Shown here: positions 9,601 through 20,122 of the stretch, piece after piece
How positions within the stretch are numbered: the first letter of the stretch is position 1
Layout of the letters: each line of letters starts with the position of its first letter
Origin: Mycobacterium attenuatum
Lineage (GTDB): Bacteria; Actinomycetota; Actinomycetes; Mycobacteriales; Mycobacteriaceae
Assembly: GCF_900566085.1 (NCBI RefSeq)
Contig: NZ_UPHT01000049.1
Location: forward strand, 1 to 64,000
Direction of reading: 5' to 3'
DNA length: 64,000 nt
Notes under the pieces: model-generated
Seen by the model: the letters and a program-made list of their open reading frames with translations, nothing else
The model's database searches: none
Told to the model about the DNA's origin: nothing
Translations under genes and position numbers: made by a program

Positions 9601-10115
9601 TGGTGAACGGGTCGCCTAAGACGCACACGTTGTCGGTCCTGGTCGAAGACAAACCCGGCGTGCTGGCGCGCGTCGCGGCGCTGTTCTCCCGGCGCGGTTT
9701 CAACATCGAGTCGTTGGCGGTGGGCGCGACCGAGCAGAAGGACATGTCGCGGATGACCATCGTCGTCGCCTGCGAGGAGACCCCGCTCGAGCAGGTCACC
9801 AAGCAGTTGAACAAGCTGATCAACGTCATCAAAATCATCGAACAGGACGACGAGCAATCGGTATCCCGGGAATTGGCTCTGATCAAGGTCCGCGCCGACG
9901 CCGGCACCCGCAGTCAGGTGATCGAAGCGGTAAACCTCTTCCGCGCCAACGTGATTGACGTATCTCCGGAATCTTTGACCGTAGAGGCCACCGGTAACCG
10001 TGGCAAGCTTGAGGCGTTGCTGCGAGTATTGGAGCCCTTCGGTATCCGCGAAATCGCCCAATCCGGAATGGTGTCGTTGTCCCGCGGCCCGCGGTGTATC
10101 GGCACTGTCAAATAA
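9600..10115 (+). CDS. ilvN: Acetolactate synthase regulatory subunit
   Basis: A 171-residue small subunit that activates IlvB and carries valine feedback. The ATG at 9600 overlaps the ilvB TGA, indicating translational coupling. An N-terminal ACT domain (about 8-85) opens with THTLSVLVEDKPGVLARVAALF and RRGFNIESLAVG, the effector-binding hallmark. The C-terminal domain includes EAVNLFRANVIDVSPESLTVE and ends SRGPRCIGTVK. Confidence 0.97.
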   Translation: MVNGSPKTHTLSVLVEDKPGVLARVAALFSRRGFNIESLAVGATEQKDMSRMTIVVACEETPLEQVTKQLNKLINVIKIIEQDDEQSVSRELALIKVRADAGTRSQVIEAVNLFRANVIDVSPESLTVEATGNRGKLEALLRVLEPFGIREIAQSGMVSLSRGPRCIGTVK

Positions 10116-11150
<1,035 letters not shown>

Positions 11151-11162
11151 TCGCTGTTTCGC

Positions 11163-11220
11163 CGAGCAGACGCAAAAGCCCCCAATTTGTCGGCGTGTCG
11201 GGGGATTTTGCGTCTGCTCG
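11163..11220. terminator. Hairpin terminator-like repeat after ilvC
   Basis: Arms 11163-11183 and 11200-11220 pair over 21 bases with one mismatch (G11178/A11205). The outer sequence CGAGCAGACGC also begins the inverted repeat at 121-182. It lies between the convergent ilvC and the WrbA-like gene and could end transcription from both sides. A U-rich stretch is absent after the stem, so efficiency is uncertain. Confidence 0.65.
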
Positions 11221-11222
11221 CG

Positions 11223-11822
11223 CTAAGAGGTGAGGCGCCCCGCCACCTCAACCACCCTGCGCGCCAGGTGGTCTAAGGCGTTGACCGTGGACTCGTCGAA
11301 CTCGTGGATGTTGCCGTGGGTGGATACCAGGCTTGCACCGTAGGGGTTGCCGTCCACGAATTTCAGCGGGTCGGTGTATCCCGGCGGCACGATGATGCCA
11401 CCGAAATGCATCAGCGTGACGTATAGGGTGAGCAAGGTTGTCTCCTGGCCGCCGTGCAGGGTGTTGCTCGACGTGAACGCCGCATACACCTTGTCTGCGA
11501 GTTTGCCCTCGGCCCACAGCCCGCCCAACGAGTCGAGGAAATCCCGCAATTGCGCTGCGACGCAGCCGAAACGGGTGGGTGAACCGAAAATCACCGCGTC
11601 GGCCCAGACGATGTCCGCACCGGTGGCCGCTGGAAGGTCCTTGGTCGCTTGGTAATTCGCCGTCCACGCGGGATTGTGCGCAAACGATGCGGGGTCGCGG
11701 GTCTCGGCGACGGGCCGGACCCGGACTTCGGCGCCGGCGGCCTCGGCCGCCGCGGCGACGCGCTGCGCCATCGTCGTTCCATGGCCGGTAGCTGAGTAGT
11801 AGATGACCGCAAGTTTCGTCAT
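11223..11822 (-). CDS. WrbA-like flavodoxin-fold NAD(P)H:quinone oxidoreductase
   Basis: A 199-residue cytoplasmic flavoprotein. The FMN phosphate loop is YYSATGHGTTMAQ near residue 9. WrbA-family signatures follow: FGSPTRFGCVAAQLRDFLDS (about 79), FTSSNTLHGGQETTLL (about 116), and PPGYTDPLKFVDGNPYGAS (about 146). WrbA proteins reduce quinones by two electrons and protect against redox stress. The ATG at 11822 overlaps the TGA of the upstream phytoene-dehydrogenase-like gene (ATGA), indicating coupled translation and perhaps a shared substrate path. I do not recall a gene of this type at the corresponding place in M. tuberculosis. Confidence 0.85.
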   Translation of the reverse strand: MTKLAVIYYSATGHGTTMAQRVAAAAEAAGAEVRVRPVAETRDPASFAHNPAWTANYQATKDLPAATGADIVWADAVIFGSPTRFGCVAAQLRDFLDSLGGLWAEGKLADKVYAAFTSSNTLHGGQETTLLTLYVTLMHFGGIIVPPGYTDPLKFVDGNPYGASLVSTHGNIHEFDESTVNALDHLARRVVEVAGRLTS

Positions 11823-13249
11823 GGACTCAGCTTAGGCATGTCGGTGATGCCGAATTCGTGCCGCAGCAGGGTGCGTGCGGCGTAATAACCGGACATGCCG
11901 TGCACCCCGGGGCCGGGTGGAGTGGCCGCCGAACACAGGTACACCCCGGCAACCGGTGTGCGCCAAGGGTTAAGGCGTGGCGTGGGTCCGGCGATCGCAC
12001 GCCACACGGAGTTGGCACCCACGGAGATATCGCCACCGACATAGTTGGCGTTGTGTTCGGCCATTCGTGCGGCGGGCACGGAACGTGCTGCGACGACGAC
12101 GTCGCGGAAGCCAGGTGCCAGCCGCTCGACGACCCGGGTCACCGTCTCGGTCGCATCGAACGTCGAGCCCGAAGGGACGTGGGTGTAGGTCCAGAAGGGA
12201 CGCCGGCTGGCGCCATCCACTCGGCCGGGATCGGCCAGGTGCGGGCTTGCGGCCAGCACCATCGGCCAGTCGGCGTGGCGTCCGGCCGCGACCTCCGCCT
12301 CGGCGCGCGCCATCTGCTCGCGGGTGCCGCCGAGGTGAAGCGTCGGGGCCCGACTGAGCCGCGAATCCGGCCACGGGATCTCGTCGCTGAGCACGAAGTC
12401 GACTTTGGCAGCGCCGGAACCGAATCGATAGCGCCGCAATGCCTTAGCGTACCGATCTGGAAGGGCGTCGCGGTAGACGTGCAGCAGCGTCGTGGGCGCC
12501 GTATCGAACACCACGACACCGCCGGGCGGAGATGTGACCTCGACGCCCGCCGTCAGCTCACCGCCGTGTGCCCGCAGATCGTCGATCAACGCGTCGGCGA
12601 TCACCTGGCTGCCGCCCACCGGGATGGGCCAGCCTACCGAATGGGCGAGGGTAGCCAGCATGAGCCCGGCACCCGCCGACACCAGTGACGGCAACCGTGA
12701 AATGGCGTGGGCCGCAACGCCGGTGAACAGCGCCCGGGAATCTTCGCCCGCCAGCGATCGCCACGCGGGCGTACCCTGGCCCAGCATTCGCAACCCGAGA
12801 TGCATGGCCGGCAGCAACGCGGCGGGCGCCGAACGTTTGTCGCCAAGCATAAAATCCACGACAGCAGCAAAATTCGTCACCAGCGGGCCGAGCAGCCGTC
12901 GCCAGGACGCACCGTCATCCAATTCGGCGCAGGTGCGGGCCAAGTCGCGGTAGGCGATGGCCGCTGGCCGCCCCGGCAGCGGGTTGGCATACGCGATCTC
13001 CGGTACGGCCAGTGTCACACCGCGCGCCGGGAGGTCGAACTCGGCGAAAAACGGCGACGCCAGCGCCAGCGGATGCACCGCTGAACACACGTCGTGTAGG
13101 ACTCCGGGAAATTCGACGTCGGCTGCGCTGCGCGCGCCGCCGCCAAAGGTCGGTTGTGCCTCGATGACGTTTACTTTCAGCCCGGCTCGGGCGCAGACGA
13201 CAGCAGCGGCCAACCCGTTGGGCCCGCTGCCGACGACGGTCACATCCAC
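11819..13249 (-). CDS. FAD-dependent phytoene-dehydrogenase-like oxidoreductase (Rv2997-like)
   Basis: A 476-residue protein from GTG 13249 (GTG 13243 also possible). VTVVGSGPNGLAAAVV at the N-terminus is the Rossmann FAD motif GxGxxG, followed by a glutamate-ending strand and the FGGGARS loop. The C-terminal GVYLCSAATPPGPGVHGMSG matches the second FAD-binding region of carotenoid/phytoene desaturase-type amine oxidases. Longer upstream readings are Arg/Ala-rich and run into the serA promoter region, so they are rejected. It corresponds by position to Rv2997. The substrate is unknown; carotenoid synthesis is not indicated by any neighbour. It is divergent from serA and overlaps the wrbA-like gene by four bases. 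Confidence 0.82.
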   Translation of the reverse strand: MDVTVVGSGPNGLAAAVVCARAGLKVNVIEAQPTFGGGARSAADVEFPGVLHDVCSAVHPLALASPFFAEFDLPARGVTLAVPEIAYANPLPGRPAAIAYRDLARTCAELDDGASWRRLLGPLVTNFAAVVDFMLGDKRSAPAALLPAMHLGLRMLGQGTPAWRSLAGEDSRALFTGVAAHAISRLPSLVSAGAGLMLATLAHSVGWPIPVGGSQVIADALIDDLRAHGGELTAGVEVTSPPGGVVVFDTAPTTLLHVYRDALPDRYAKALRRYRFGSGAAKVDFVLSDEIPWPDSRLSRAPTLHLGGTREQMARAEAEVAAGRHADWPMVLAASPHLADPGRVDGASRRPFWTYTHVPSGSTFDATETVTRVVERLAPGFRDVVVAARSVPAARMAEHNANYVGGDISVGANSVWRAIAGPTPRLNPWRTPVAGVYLCSAATPPGPGVHGMSGYYAARTLLRHEFGITDMPKLSP

Positions 13250-13359
13250 CCCTTGATTACAGCGGATGGGCCGATGGCTGCGACCTGCGGCGCCCGGCTC
13301 GGCCCCGCTGCGCCCGGCTCCGCCGCGCTGGCGATCGCGATCGCCGCTACGCTGTCCGG

Positions 13360-14946
13360 GTGAACTTGCCTGTTGTATTAATCGCCGACAAACTTGCCCA
13401 ATCGACGGTCGCTGCCCTGGGAGATCAGGTGGAGGTGCGCTGGGTAGACGGTCCGGACCGCGCGAAGCTGCTGGCCGCAGTGCCCGAGGCCGACGCGCTG
13501 CTGGTACGGTCGGCCACCACCGTGGACGCCGAAGTGCTGGCCGCGGCTCCCAAGCTGAAAATCGTGGCACGCGCCGGCGTCGGGCTGGACAACGTCGACG
13601 TGGATGCCGCCACCACCCGCGGCGTGCTGGTGGTCAACGCTCCGACGTCGAACATCCACAGCGCCGCAGAGCACGCCATCGCGCTGCTGTTGGCCGCGGC
13701 CCGGCAGATCCCTGCCGCCGACGCCACGCTGCGGGAGCACACCTGGAAACGCTCTTCGTTCTCCGGTACCGAGATTTTCGGAAAGACCGTCGGCGTAGTC
13801 GGATTGGGTCGCATCGGGCAGCTGGTCGCACAGCGGGTCGCCGCTTTCGACGCCCACGTCGTCGCCTACGACCCATATGTCTCGCCCGCCCGGGCTGCGC
13901 AGCTGGGCATCGAACTGCTTCCCCTGGACGAGTTGCTGGCACGCGCCGACTTCATCTCGGTGCACCTGCCCAAGACGCCCGAGACCGCAGGCCTGATCGA
14001 CAAGGAAGCACTGGCCAAGACCAAGCCCGGCGTCATCATCGTCAACGCCGCCCGCGGCGGCCTGGTGGACGAGGCGGCGCTGGCCGACGCTATCAGCGGG
14101 GGCCACGTGCGCGCTGCCGGTCTTGACGTGTTCGCCAGCGAACCGTGCACCGACAGCCCATTGTTCGACCTGCCCCAGGTGGTCGTCACCCCGCACCTGG
14201 GTGCGTCCACCGCCGAGGCCCAGGACCGGGCCGGGACCGACGTCGCCGAGAGCGTTCGACTGGCGCTGGCGGGGGAGTTCGTTCCCGACGCGGTCAACGT
14301 CGGCGCCGGAGTGGTCAACGAAGAGGTGGCGCCCTGGCTGGATCTGGTGCGCAAGCTCGGAGTGCTGGCCGCCGCGCTGTCCGACGGCGCGCCGGTGTCG
14401 TTGTCGGTACAGGTTCGCGGTGAGCTTGCCTCCGAAGAGGTTGAGGTGCTGCGGCTTTCGGCGCTGCGCGGGCTGTTCTCGGCGGTGATCGACGAGCCGG
14501 TGACCTTTGTGAACGCCCCGGCGCTGGCCGCCGAGCGCGGGGTATCCGCCGAGATCACCAAGGCCTCCGAAAGCCCCAACCACCGCAGTGTCGTCGACGT
14601 CCGCGCGGTCGGCGCGGACGGCTCCGTCGTGAACGTCTCGGGCACGCTGTACGGCCCGCAACTGACCCAGAAGGTCGTGCAGATCAACGGTCGCCACTTC
14701 GACATGCGTGCCGAGGGGATCAACTTGATCGTCCACTACGTCGACCAGCCGGGAGCCCTGGGCAAGATCGGCACCTTGCTGGGCGCCGCCGGGGTGAACA
14801 TCCATGCCGCTCAATTGTCCGAGGACGTCGAGGGTCCGCGCGCGACGATTCTGCTGCGGCTGGATCAGGCTGTGCCCGACGATGTCCGGTCGGCGATGGT
14901 GGCGGCAGTCGGCGCGAACAAGATCGAAGTGGTCGACCTGTCGTGA
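13360..14946 (+). CDS. serA: D-3-phosphoglycerate dehydrogenase, long ACT-domain type
   Basis: First step of serine synthesis, oxidising 3-phosphoglycerate with NAD+. From GTG 13360 it has 528 residues, the length of the type I enzymes with an intervening ASB domain and a C-terminal ACT domain. Visible are RAGVGLDNVDVDAATTRG (about 70), the NAD-binding GVVGLGRIGQLVAQRVAAF (about 146), NAARGGLVDEAAL (about 229, active-site Arg), and VVTPHLGASTAEAQDRAG (about 275, catalytic His). The ACT domain starts near INLIVHYVDQPGALGKIG (about 455) and probably senses serine. leuB follows in the same direction. Confidence 0.96.
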   Translation: MNLPVVLIADKLAQSTVAALGDQVEVRWVDGPDRAKLLAAVPEADALLVRSATTVDAEVLAAAPKLKIVARAGVGLDNVDVDAATTRGVLVVNAPTSNIHSAAEHAIALLLAAARQIPAADATLREHTWKRSSFSGTEIFGKTVGVVGLGRIGQLVAQRVAAFDAHVVAYDPYVSPARAAQLGIELLPLDELLARADFISVHLPKTPETAGLIDKEALAKTKPGVIIVNAARGGLVDEAALADAISGGHVRAAGLDVFASEPCTDSPLFDLPQVVVTPHLGASTAEAQDRAGTDVAESVRLALAGEFVPDAVNVGAGVVNEEVAPWLDLVRKLGVLAAALSDGAPVSLSVQVRGELASEEVEVLRLSALRGLFSAVIDEPVTFVNAPALAAERGVSAEITKASESPNHRSVVDVRAVGADGSVVNVSGTLYGPQLTQKVVQINGRHFDMRAEGINLIVHYVDQPGALGKIGTLLGAAGVNIHAAQLSEDVEGPRATILLRLDQAVPDDVRSAMVAAVGANKIEVVDLS

Positions 14947-15007
14947 AGCGCGCCGGTGACGACGTAGTGGGAGCACCGCCCGGAGGCGATGAGCTGGAGC
15001 GGCGCCA

Positions 15008-16018
15008 ATGAAGCTCGCGATCATCGCAGGAGACGGTATCGGCCCCGAGGTGATGACCGAAGCGGTCAAGGTCCTCGACGCGGTGCTGCCGGGCGTGCAG
15101 AAGACCAGCTACGACCTCGGAGCCACGCGGTTCCACGCCACCGGCGAGCTATTGCCGGACTCCGTGCTCGCCGAACTGCGCGCGCATGACGCCATCCTCC
15201 TCGGGGCCATCGGCGACCCGTCGGTGCCCAGCGGCGTCCTGGAGCGCGGCTTGCTGCTGCGTCTGCGCTTCGAGCTGGACCATCACGTCAATCTGCGGCC
15301 GGCCCGGCTCTACCCTGGGGTGAGCAGCCCGTTGGCGGGTAACCCCGACATCGACTTCCTGGTGGTGCGCGAGGGAACCGAGGGGCCCTACACCGGTAAT
15401 GGCGGCGCGATTCGGGTCGGCACGCCCAACGAGGTGGCCACCGAAGTCAGCGTGAACACCGCGTTCGGCGCGCGACGAGTGGTCGCCGACGCGTTCGAGC
15501 GGGCACGGCGGCGTCGTAAGCACCTGACCCTGGTGCACAAGACCAACGTCCTGACATTCGCCGGAAGCCTGTGGTGGCGGACCGTGCAGGAGATCGCCAA
15601 GAAGTTTCCCGACGTCGAGGTGGCGTATCAGCACGTCGACGCGGCCACCATCCACATGATCACCGATCCCGGCCGCTTCGACGTCATCGTCACCGACAAC
15701 CTGTTCGGCGACATCATCACCGACCTGGCCGCGGCGGTGTGCGGCGGCATCGGCTTGGCCGCCAGTGGAAACATCGACGCGACCAGGACCAACCCGTCGA
15801 TGTTCGAGCCGGTGCATGGCAGCGCGCCCGACATCGCCGGCCAGGGCATCGCCGATCCGACCGCGGCCATCATGTCGGTGGCGCTGCTGCTTGCCCACGT
15901 CGGCGAGGACGACGCCGCCGGCCGGGTGGACCGGGCGGTCGAGGCGTACTTGGCGACCCGGGGCAACCAACGGCTGACCACCACCGTCATCGGCGACCGG
16001 ATTGTTGCTGCGCTCTAA
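15008..16018 (+). CDS. leuB: 3-isopropylmalate dehydrogenase
   Basis: Third step of leucine synthesis, NAD+-dependent oxidative decarboxylation of 3-isopropylmalate. The ATG at 15008 gives 336 residues, typical for actinobacteria. [22 protein letters not shown] starts the protein. Substrate-binding arginines lie in the [21 protein letters not shown] region (about 81), and the metal site in [19 protein letters not shown] (about 228). [21 protein letters not shown] lies near 264. Its TAA overlaps the stop of the convergent MFS gene. Its last 50 codons recur as decayed copies at 17254-17411 and 18715-18861. Confidence 0.97.
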   Translation: MKLAIIAGDGIGPEVMTEAVKVLDAVLPGVQKTSYDLGATRFHATGELLPDSVLAELRAHDAILLGAIGDPSVPSGVLERGLLLRLRFELDHHVNLRPARLYPGVSSPLAGNPDIDFLVVREGTEGPYTGNGGAIRVGTPNEVATEVSVNTAFGARRVVADAFERARRRRKHLTLVHKTNVLTFAGSLWWRTVQEIAKKFPDVEVAYQHVDAATIHMITDPGRFDVIVTDNLFGDIITDLAAAVCGGIGLAASGNIDATRTNPSMFEPVHGSAPDIAGQGIADPTAAIMSVALLLAHVGEDDAAGRVDRAVEAYLATRGNQRLTTTVIGDRIVAAL

Positions 16019-17202
16019 CGGGTCCGGACCCGCGCGCGAGTGTGCTGCGGCACTATCGGCAACGCCAGCAGCGGAAACAATCCGCACACCGCGAAGGCCA
16101 GGGGATAACCCGACGCCTCGATCACCTGGCCGAATACCGGCGGCCCAACTGCCGCGGTGAGCCGCTGGGTGGTGTTCTGCGCGCCCATCGCGCGCCCGCT
16201 CCAGAAGCGCCCGGCCACTTCGGGGATCGCGGTGAACGCCAAGCCGTTGTCGAGCACGGTGATCACCGACGCGACGACCATCAGGGCCACCGCCACAGTC
16301 GAGTGCAGGTGATCGGCTACCGCCAGCAACATCATCCCCAGCGCGGCGGCGACGGCAATCATCCGGATGGGCCGCATTCGCGAACCGAGGTGGTCCGACC
16401 ACCTCCCGGCGGCGATGCGGCCAAGCGCGCCCAGCAGTTGGGAGACGCTCACCAACGTGCCGGCCGCCGCGATCGACCAGCCGTGGCTGTGGATCAGCCA
16501 GACCAGCATGAACGTCAAGACCACCGTCTGGGGGACCATGAGCAGTGCGGATGCCAGGTGGATTCGCCACAGCACCGCCGTGCCGCGATAGGGACTGGCC
16601 AACTCGCGGTGGTCGGCGACCGACCGCGCCGGCCGCGACGGGTCGCGCACCCACACCGCGCAAAGCAGTGCAGCCAGTGCGCACACCATCGCCGGGAACA
16701 GCAGCGCCACCGAGATGGAGCGCTCCCCGAGCTCGGGAAGCACCACCGCGGCCGAGGCGATTCCGAGCGGCTGCGCGGTCTGGCGGATTCCCATCGCCAG
16801 GCCGCGCTGCTCGGCGGAAAACCAGCCGGTTACCAGCCGCCCGCTGGCGGTGTTGGCTCTGGCTGCGGCCATGCCGCCGACGAACAGGGCAATGCCCTCG
16901 GCGAGCATCGACTGGGGCACCAGGGATGCCCCATAGGCGGCGGCAGCGGTCAGTGCCAAGCCCACGCTGAGCACGATCCGTTCGCCGACCAGATCCAGCA
17001 CATATCCCCAGCCGATCAGCGTGAAGACCATGCCGAAGCTGGGCATCGCCGACAGCAGGGCGGCTTCGGACAGGCTGATGCCGCGCACGTCGTTAAGTGC
17101 GGGAATCAGGAAGGCAATGCCGTTGATGAAGACGGTGGCGCACAACGTCGCGACGAGCGCGACAGCGAGCAGCGACCAACGCCGTGTCGATGTTATCTGC
17201 AC
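16015..17202 (-). CDS. MFS transporter, copy 1 (Rv2994 family)
   Basis: A 395-residue major facilitator from GTG 17202 with 12 predicted membrane segments. Family landmarks are the first helix [44 protein letters not shown] (helix 2), [23 protein letters not shown] (about 120-145), and the second-half loop [17 protein letters not shown]. Rv2994 is the single M. tuberculosis gene at this place; its substrate is not known. Three further paralogues follow on the same strand. The stop codon overlaps the leuB stop (16015-16018), an arrangement repeated exactly at copy 2. Confidence 0.85.
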   Translation of the reverse strand: MQITSTRRWSLLAVALVATLCATVFINGIAFLIPALNDVRGISLSEAALLSAMPSFGMVFTLIGWGYVLDLVGERIVLSVGLALTAAAAYGASLVPQSMLAEGIALFVGGMAAARANTASGRLVTGWFSAEQRGLAMGIRQTAQPLGIASAAVVLPELGERSISVALLFPAMVCALAALLCAVWVRDPSRPARSVADHRELASPYRGTAVLWRIHLASALLMVPQTVVLTFMLVWLIHSHGWSIAAAGTLVSVSQLLGALGRIAAGRWSDHLGSRMRPIRMIAVAAALGMMLLAVADHLHSTVAVALMVVASVITVLDNGLAFTAIPEVAGRFWSGRAMGAQNTTQRLTAAVGPPVFGQVIEASGYPLAFAVCGLFPLLALPIVPQHTRARVRTR

Positions 17203-17253
17203 CTAGTGATAGTTCTCGTTGCGGCATTTCGGCAAACCTCGCTGATGCGCTGC

Positions 17254-17411
17254 GACCGCGCGATCATGTCGGTGGCGCTGCTGCTGGCTTACGTCGGCGA
17301 GGACGACGCCGGCCGGGTGGATCGGGCGGCCGAGGCGTACTTGGCGGAACCCGGGGCAACGAACGGGTGGCCACCATCGCCACCCGCGACCAGATTGCCA
17401 CGGCGCTCTAG
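17254..17411 (+). pseudogene. Decayed duplicate of the leuB 3' end (scar A)
   Basis: From GACCGCG at 17254 the sequence follows the last part of leuB (from about 15861), including ATCATGTCGGTGGCGCTGCT, the GCCGGCCGGGTGGA stretch and GAGGCGTACTTGGCG. A three-base loss and an extra base break the frame. It ends GCGGCGCTCTAG at 17411, and its stop overlaps the stop of the second MFS copy just as leuB overlaps the first. It has no promoter or start and cannot encode an enzyme. It marks the edge of a tandem duplication. Confidence 0.9.
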
Positions 17412-18667
17412 TGTTCGCCCCGACCGTGACCGTCATGATCAGCGGAACTCACGGTGATTGCTTCGAGCGCGTGCGGTCGCGCGCTGACCGGCACGATTGG
17501 TAGTGCCAGCAGCGGGAGCAGGCCGCCCACCGCGAACGCGACGGGATAGCCGGCCATTTCGATCACCTCACCGAAAGCCGGTGCCGCAATCGACGCCGAA
17601 ATGGTTTGGGTGGTGTTCTGGGCGCCCATTGCCCGTCCGGTCCAGAACCGCCCGGCGAATTCTGCAATGGCGGTGACGGCCAAACCGTTGTCGAGCACCG
17701 TGATCACGGAGGCGGCCACCATCAACATGATGGCCACCGGTGAGTGCAAGTGATCGGTCACCGCCAACAGCAACATGACAACGGCGGCCCCTGTTGCGAC
17801 GTGGCGCACGGGCCGCATCCGCGAGCCGGCCCGGTCAGACCACCGGCCGACCACGATGCGGCCAAGCGCGCCTAAGAATTGCGTAACGCCGACAAGTACG
17901 CCCGCGGCCTGGACCGACCAGCTGCGGGCTTCGATCAGCCAGACCAGCATGAAAGTAAACGCCACCGTCTGGGGCACCATAAGCAGTGCTGAGGCAAGGT
18001 GGATTCGCCACAGCACCAGGCTTCCGCGGTAGGGGTTGGCCGATTCGCGTTCATGTGTGACCGAGACCTGCGGCCACGCAGGGTCGCGCACTACGACGGC
18101 GCACAGTAGCGCCGATGATCCGCATATCACCGCCGGGAACAACAGCGCACTTGACAAACTGTGTTTACCCAGCTCCGGAAGCAATACAGCGGCCACTGCG
18201 GTACCCAGAGGTCCGGCGGTCTGACGGATTCCCATCGCCACGCCGCGTTGATGTGTTGGGAACCAGCCCGTCACCAGCCGGCCGCTGGCCGTGAAGGCGC
18301 TGGCCGCGGCCATACCGCCCGCGAAAAAGCACGTGCCTTTCGGAAGCATTGTCGGCGGCATCGACGCTGCGGCATAGGCGGCCGCAGCGGTCAGCGCCAA
18401 ACCAGCTGTAAGCACGATTCGCTCGCCGAGGCGGTCGAGCAGGTAACCCCAGACGATGTGGGTGAACAGCATGCCGAAGCCCGGCATGGCCGACAGCAAA
18501 GCCGCTCCGGCAAGGGAGATGCCGCGATTTTCGTCGAGCACGGGGATGAGAAATGCAACTCCTTTGACGAAGACAGTGGCAGTTAGCGTGGCCACGATGG
18601 AAACGCCGAGCATCGCCCAGCGCTGCGTCGCGCTCTTTGTTTCCGCAGGCATCATGTGATGCTTCAT
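17408..18667 (-). CDS. MFS transporter, copy 2 (Rv2994 family)
   Basis: A 419-residue 12-helix transporter that aligns along its length with copy 1: [64 protein letters not shown], and GRIVVGRWSDRAGSRMRP. It has a hydrophilic C-terminal tail, including DHDGHGRGEH, that copy 1 lacks. The start may be ATG 18667 or one of the Met codons four to five residues later. Differences from copy 1 are spread along the protein, so the duplication is not recent. The intact frame suggests it is functional. Confidence 0.85.
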   Translation of the reverse strand: MKHHMMPAETKSATQRWAMLGVSIVATLTATVFVKGVAFLIPVLDENRGISLAGAALLSAMPGFGMLFTHIVWGYLLDRLGERIVLTAGLALTAAAAYAAASMPPTMLPKGTCFFAGGMAAASAFTASGRLVTGWFPTHQRGVAMGIRQTAGPLGTAVAAVLLPELGKHSLSSALLFPAVICGSSALLCAVVVRDPAWPQVSVTHERESANPYRGSLVLWRIHLASALLMVPQTVAFTFMLVWLIEARSWSVQAAGVLVGVTQFLGALGRIVVGRWSDRAGSRMRPVRHVATGAAVVMLLLAVTDHLHSPVAIMLMVAASVITVLDNGLAVTAIAEFAGRFWTGRAMGAQNTTQTISASIAAPAFGEVIEMAGYPVAFAVGGLLPLLALPIVPVSARPHALEAITVSSADHDGHGRGEH

Positions 18668-18714
18668 CTGGTTGTTCCGATACTTCCTTGGCGGTGCGCG
18701 GCTACTCCGCCGTC

Positions 18715-18861
18715 GCGTTCATGCCGGTGGCGTTGGTGCTCGTCCGCCTCGGCCGGTCCTGGACGGCCCGGGTGCGCGGGGCAGCCGAGGCCTGGTTGGC
18801 AGCTCGCGGGCACGAACGGCCTGTCGCCACCGATGCCGCCGAACCGATTGCCGCCGCGCCC
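18715..18861 (+). pseudogene. Strongly decayed duplicate of the leuB 3' end (scar B)
   Basis: Translated in its own frame, it reads AFMPVALVLVRLGRSW then ARVRGAAEAWLAARGHE, which aligns with the LeuB C-terminus [16 protein letters not shown] and [17 protein letters not shown], and ends PIAAA against RIVAAL. The match is weaker than scar A, so this copy is older. The third MFS gene now reads antisense through it because no stop remains at the old leuB end. Confidence 0.8.
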
Positions 18862-20068
18862 GGGTCTCCAAGCCGGGCGGTAGTACGCGAGTCGGCACCA
18901 ATGGCACCGCGGCCAGGGGGAACAACCCGCACAAACCCCAGGCCAGCGGGTACGCCGCCGTCGTGATCAGCGCACCGAACAGCGGCGGACCCGCGGCCGC
19001 CATCAGACGCTGGGTGGTGTTCTGCGTTCCCAGGGCGCGCCCACTCCAATAGGGTCCCGCGAACTCGGTGATCGCCGTTGCTTCCAAGCCGTTGTCGAGT
19101 ACCGCTATCACCGAGATGGCGATCATGAGCAACACGTCATATCGCGAACCGATGTTGTCGGTGAGCGCCAGCAGGAACAGTGCCGACGCGGCGGCGATGG
19201 CGATGATGCGAACGGGCCGCATCCGTGAGCCGACGTAGTCCGACCAGCGGCCAACCGCGATACGCCCCAGCGCGCCCAGCAGCTGCGAAATGGTCACCAA
19301 AGCGCCCGCCGCTGCAACCGACCAGCCGTGATGGTTCATCAGCCAGACGAGCATGAACGTCACGGTCACCGTCTGCGGCATCATCAGCAGCGCCGACACC
19401 GCGTGGATGCGCCACAACACCGACGACCCCCGATACGGGCTGGCCAGCTCCTCGTCAGTCGCGACCTTGCGGGACTTGCGCGGCGCGTCGGCTACGCCGA
19501 GCAGGCTGGCCACCGCAGCCACGGTGCATGCGACCGCGGGAAACATCAGCCCCGCATGGGCACCTCGTTCGGCCAACTCGGGTATGACCAGCGCGCCCAG
19601 CGCAATTCCCAGCGGTTGCGCGGTCTGCCGGATCCCCATCGCCAGACCTCGTTGATGCGGTGGAAACCAGCCCGACACCAGCCGCCCGCCGGCGCTGTTG
19701 CAGCTGGCGGCGGCCATGCCGCCCAAGAACAGATAGATGCCCATCAGGGTCAGCGAGTGCACGGACGCGGCGGCATAGGCGGCTGCGGCGGTGAGAGCCG
19801 AGCCCACGGTCATCACAATCCGCTCACCCACACGGTCCAGGACGTAACCCCAGGCCACCAGCGTTACCACCATGCCCCAGCTGGGCATCGACGCCAACAG
19901 ACCGGCCTGGGTCAGCGGCGTTCCGCGCGCGGCTTCCAGCCGGGGTATCAGGAAGGCGACGCCGTTGATGAACAGGAACGACGTCGAGGTCACCAGCAGC
20001 GAGACGACCACGATTGACCAGCGTGCAAACAAGCTCAATTCGCCCGGGTCGCTCGGTTGGCGCGGCAT
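18719..20068 (-). CDS. MFS transporter, copy 3, with antisense C-terminal extension
   Basis: From ATG 20068 the product has 449 residues; an upstream TTG (20086) would add six. The membrane core matches its neighbours: [64 protein letters not shown], and GRIAVGRWSDYVGSRMRP. Homology to the other copies ends near PLVPTRVLPPGLE. The last 45 or so residues are Arg/Pro-rich and are encoded antisense to the leuB scar, so the tail is a by-product of a lost stop. The substrate is unknown. Confidence 0.82.
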   Translation of the reverse strand: MPRQPSDPGELSLFARWSIVVVSLLVTSTSFLFINGVAFLIPRLEAARGTPLTQAGLLASMPSWGMVVTLVAWGYVLDRVGERIVMTVGSALTAAAAYAAASVHSLTLMGIYLFLGGMAAASCNSAGGRLVSGWFPPHQRGLAMGIRQTAQPLGIALGALVIPELAERGAHAGLMFPAVACTVAAVASLLGVADAPRKSRKVATDEELASPYRGSSVLWRIHAVSALLMMPQTVTVTFMLVWLMNHHGWSVAAAGALVTISQLLGALGRIAVGRWSDYVGSRMRPVRIIAIAAASALFLLALTDNIGSRYDVLLMIAISVIAVLDNGLEATAITEFAGPYWSGRALGTQNTTQRLMAAAGPPLFGALITTAAYPLAWGLCGLFPLAAVPLVPTRVLPPGLETRARRQSVRRHRWRQAVRARELPTRPRLPRAPGPSRTGRGGRAPTPPA

Positions 20069-20122
20069 TGGCTCATGCTCGCACAAGCATGCCCAGTGCG
20101 GGTGATTCGCGGGCGCGGTGCG

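Noticed and set aside
17254..17411. Scar A as a short separate gene
   Set aside because: It aligns with the leuB 3' end, carries frame breaks and lacks a start or ribosome site.
15571..17457. A 628-codon plus-strand frame from inside leuB across MFS copy 1
   Set aside because: It overlaps leuB in another frame and then runs antisense to the transporter; no domain is recognisable.
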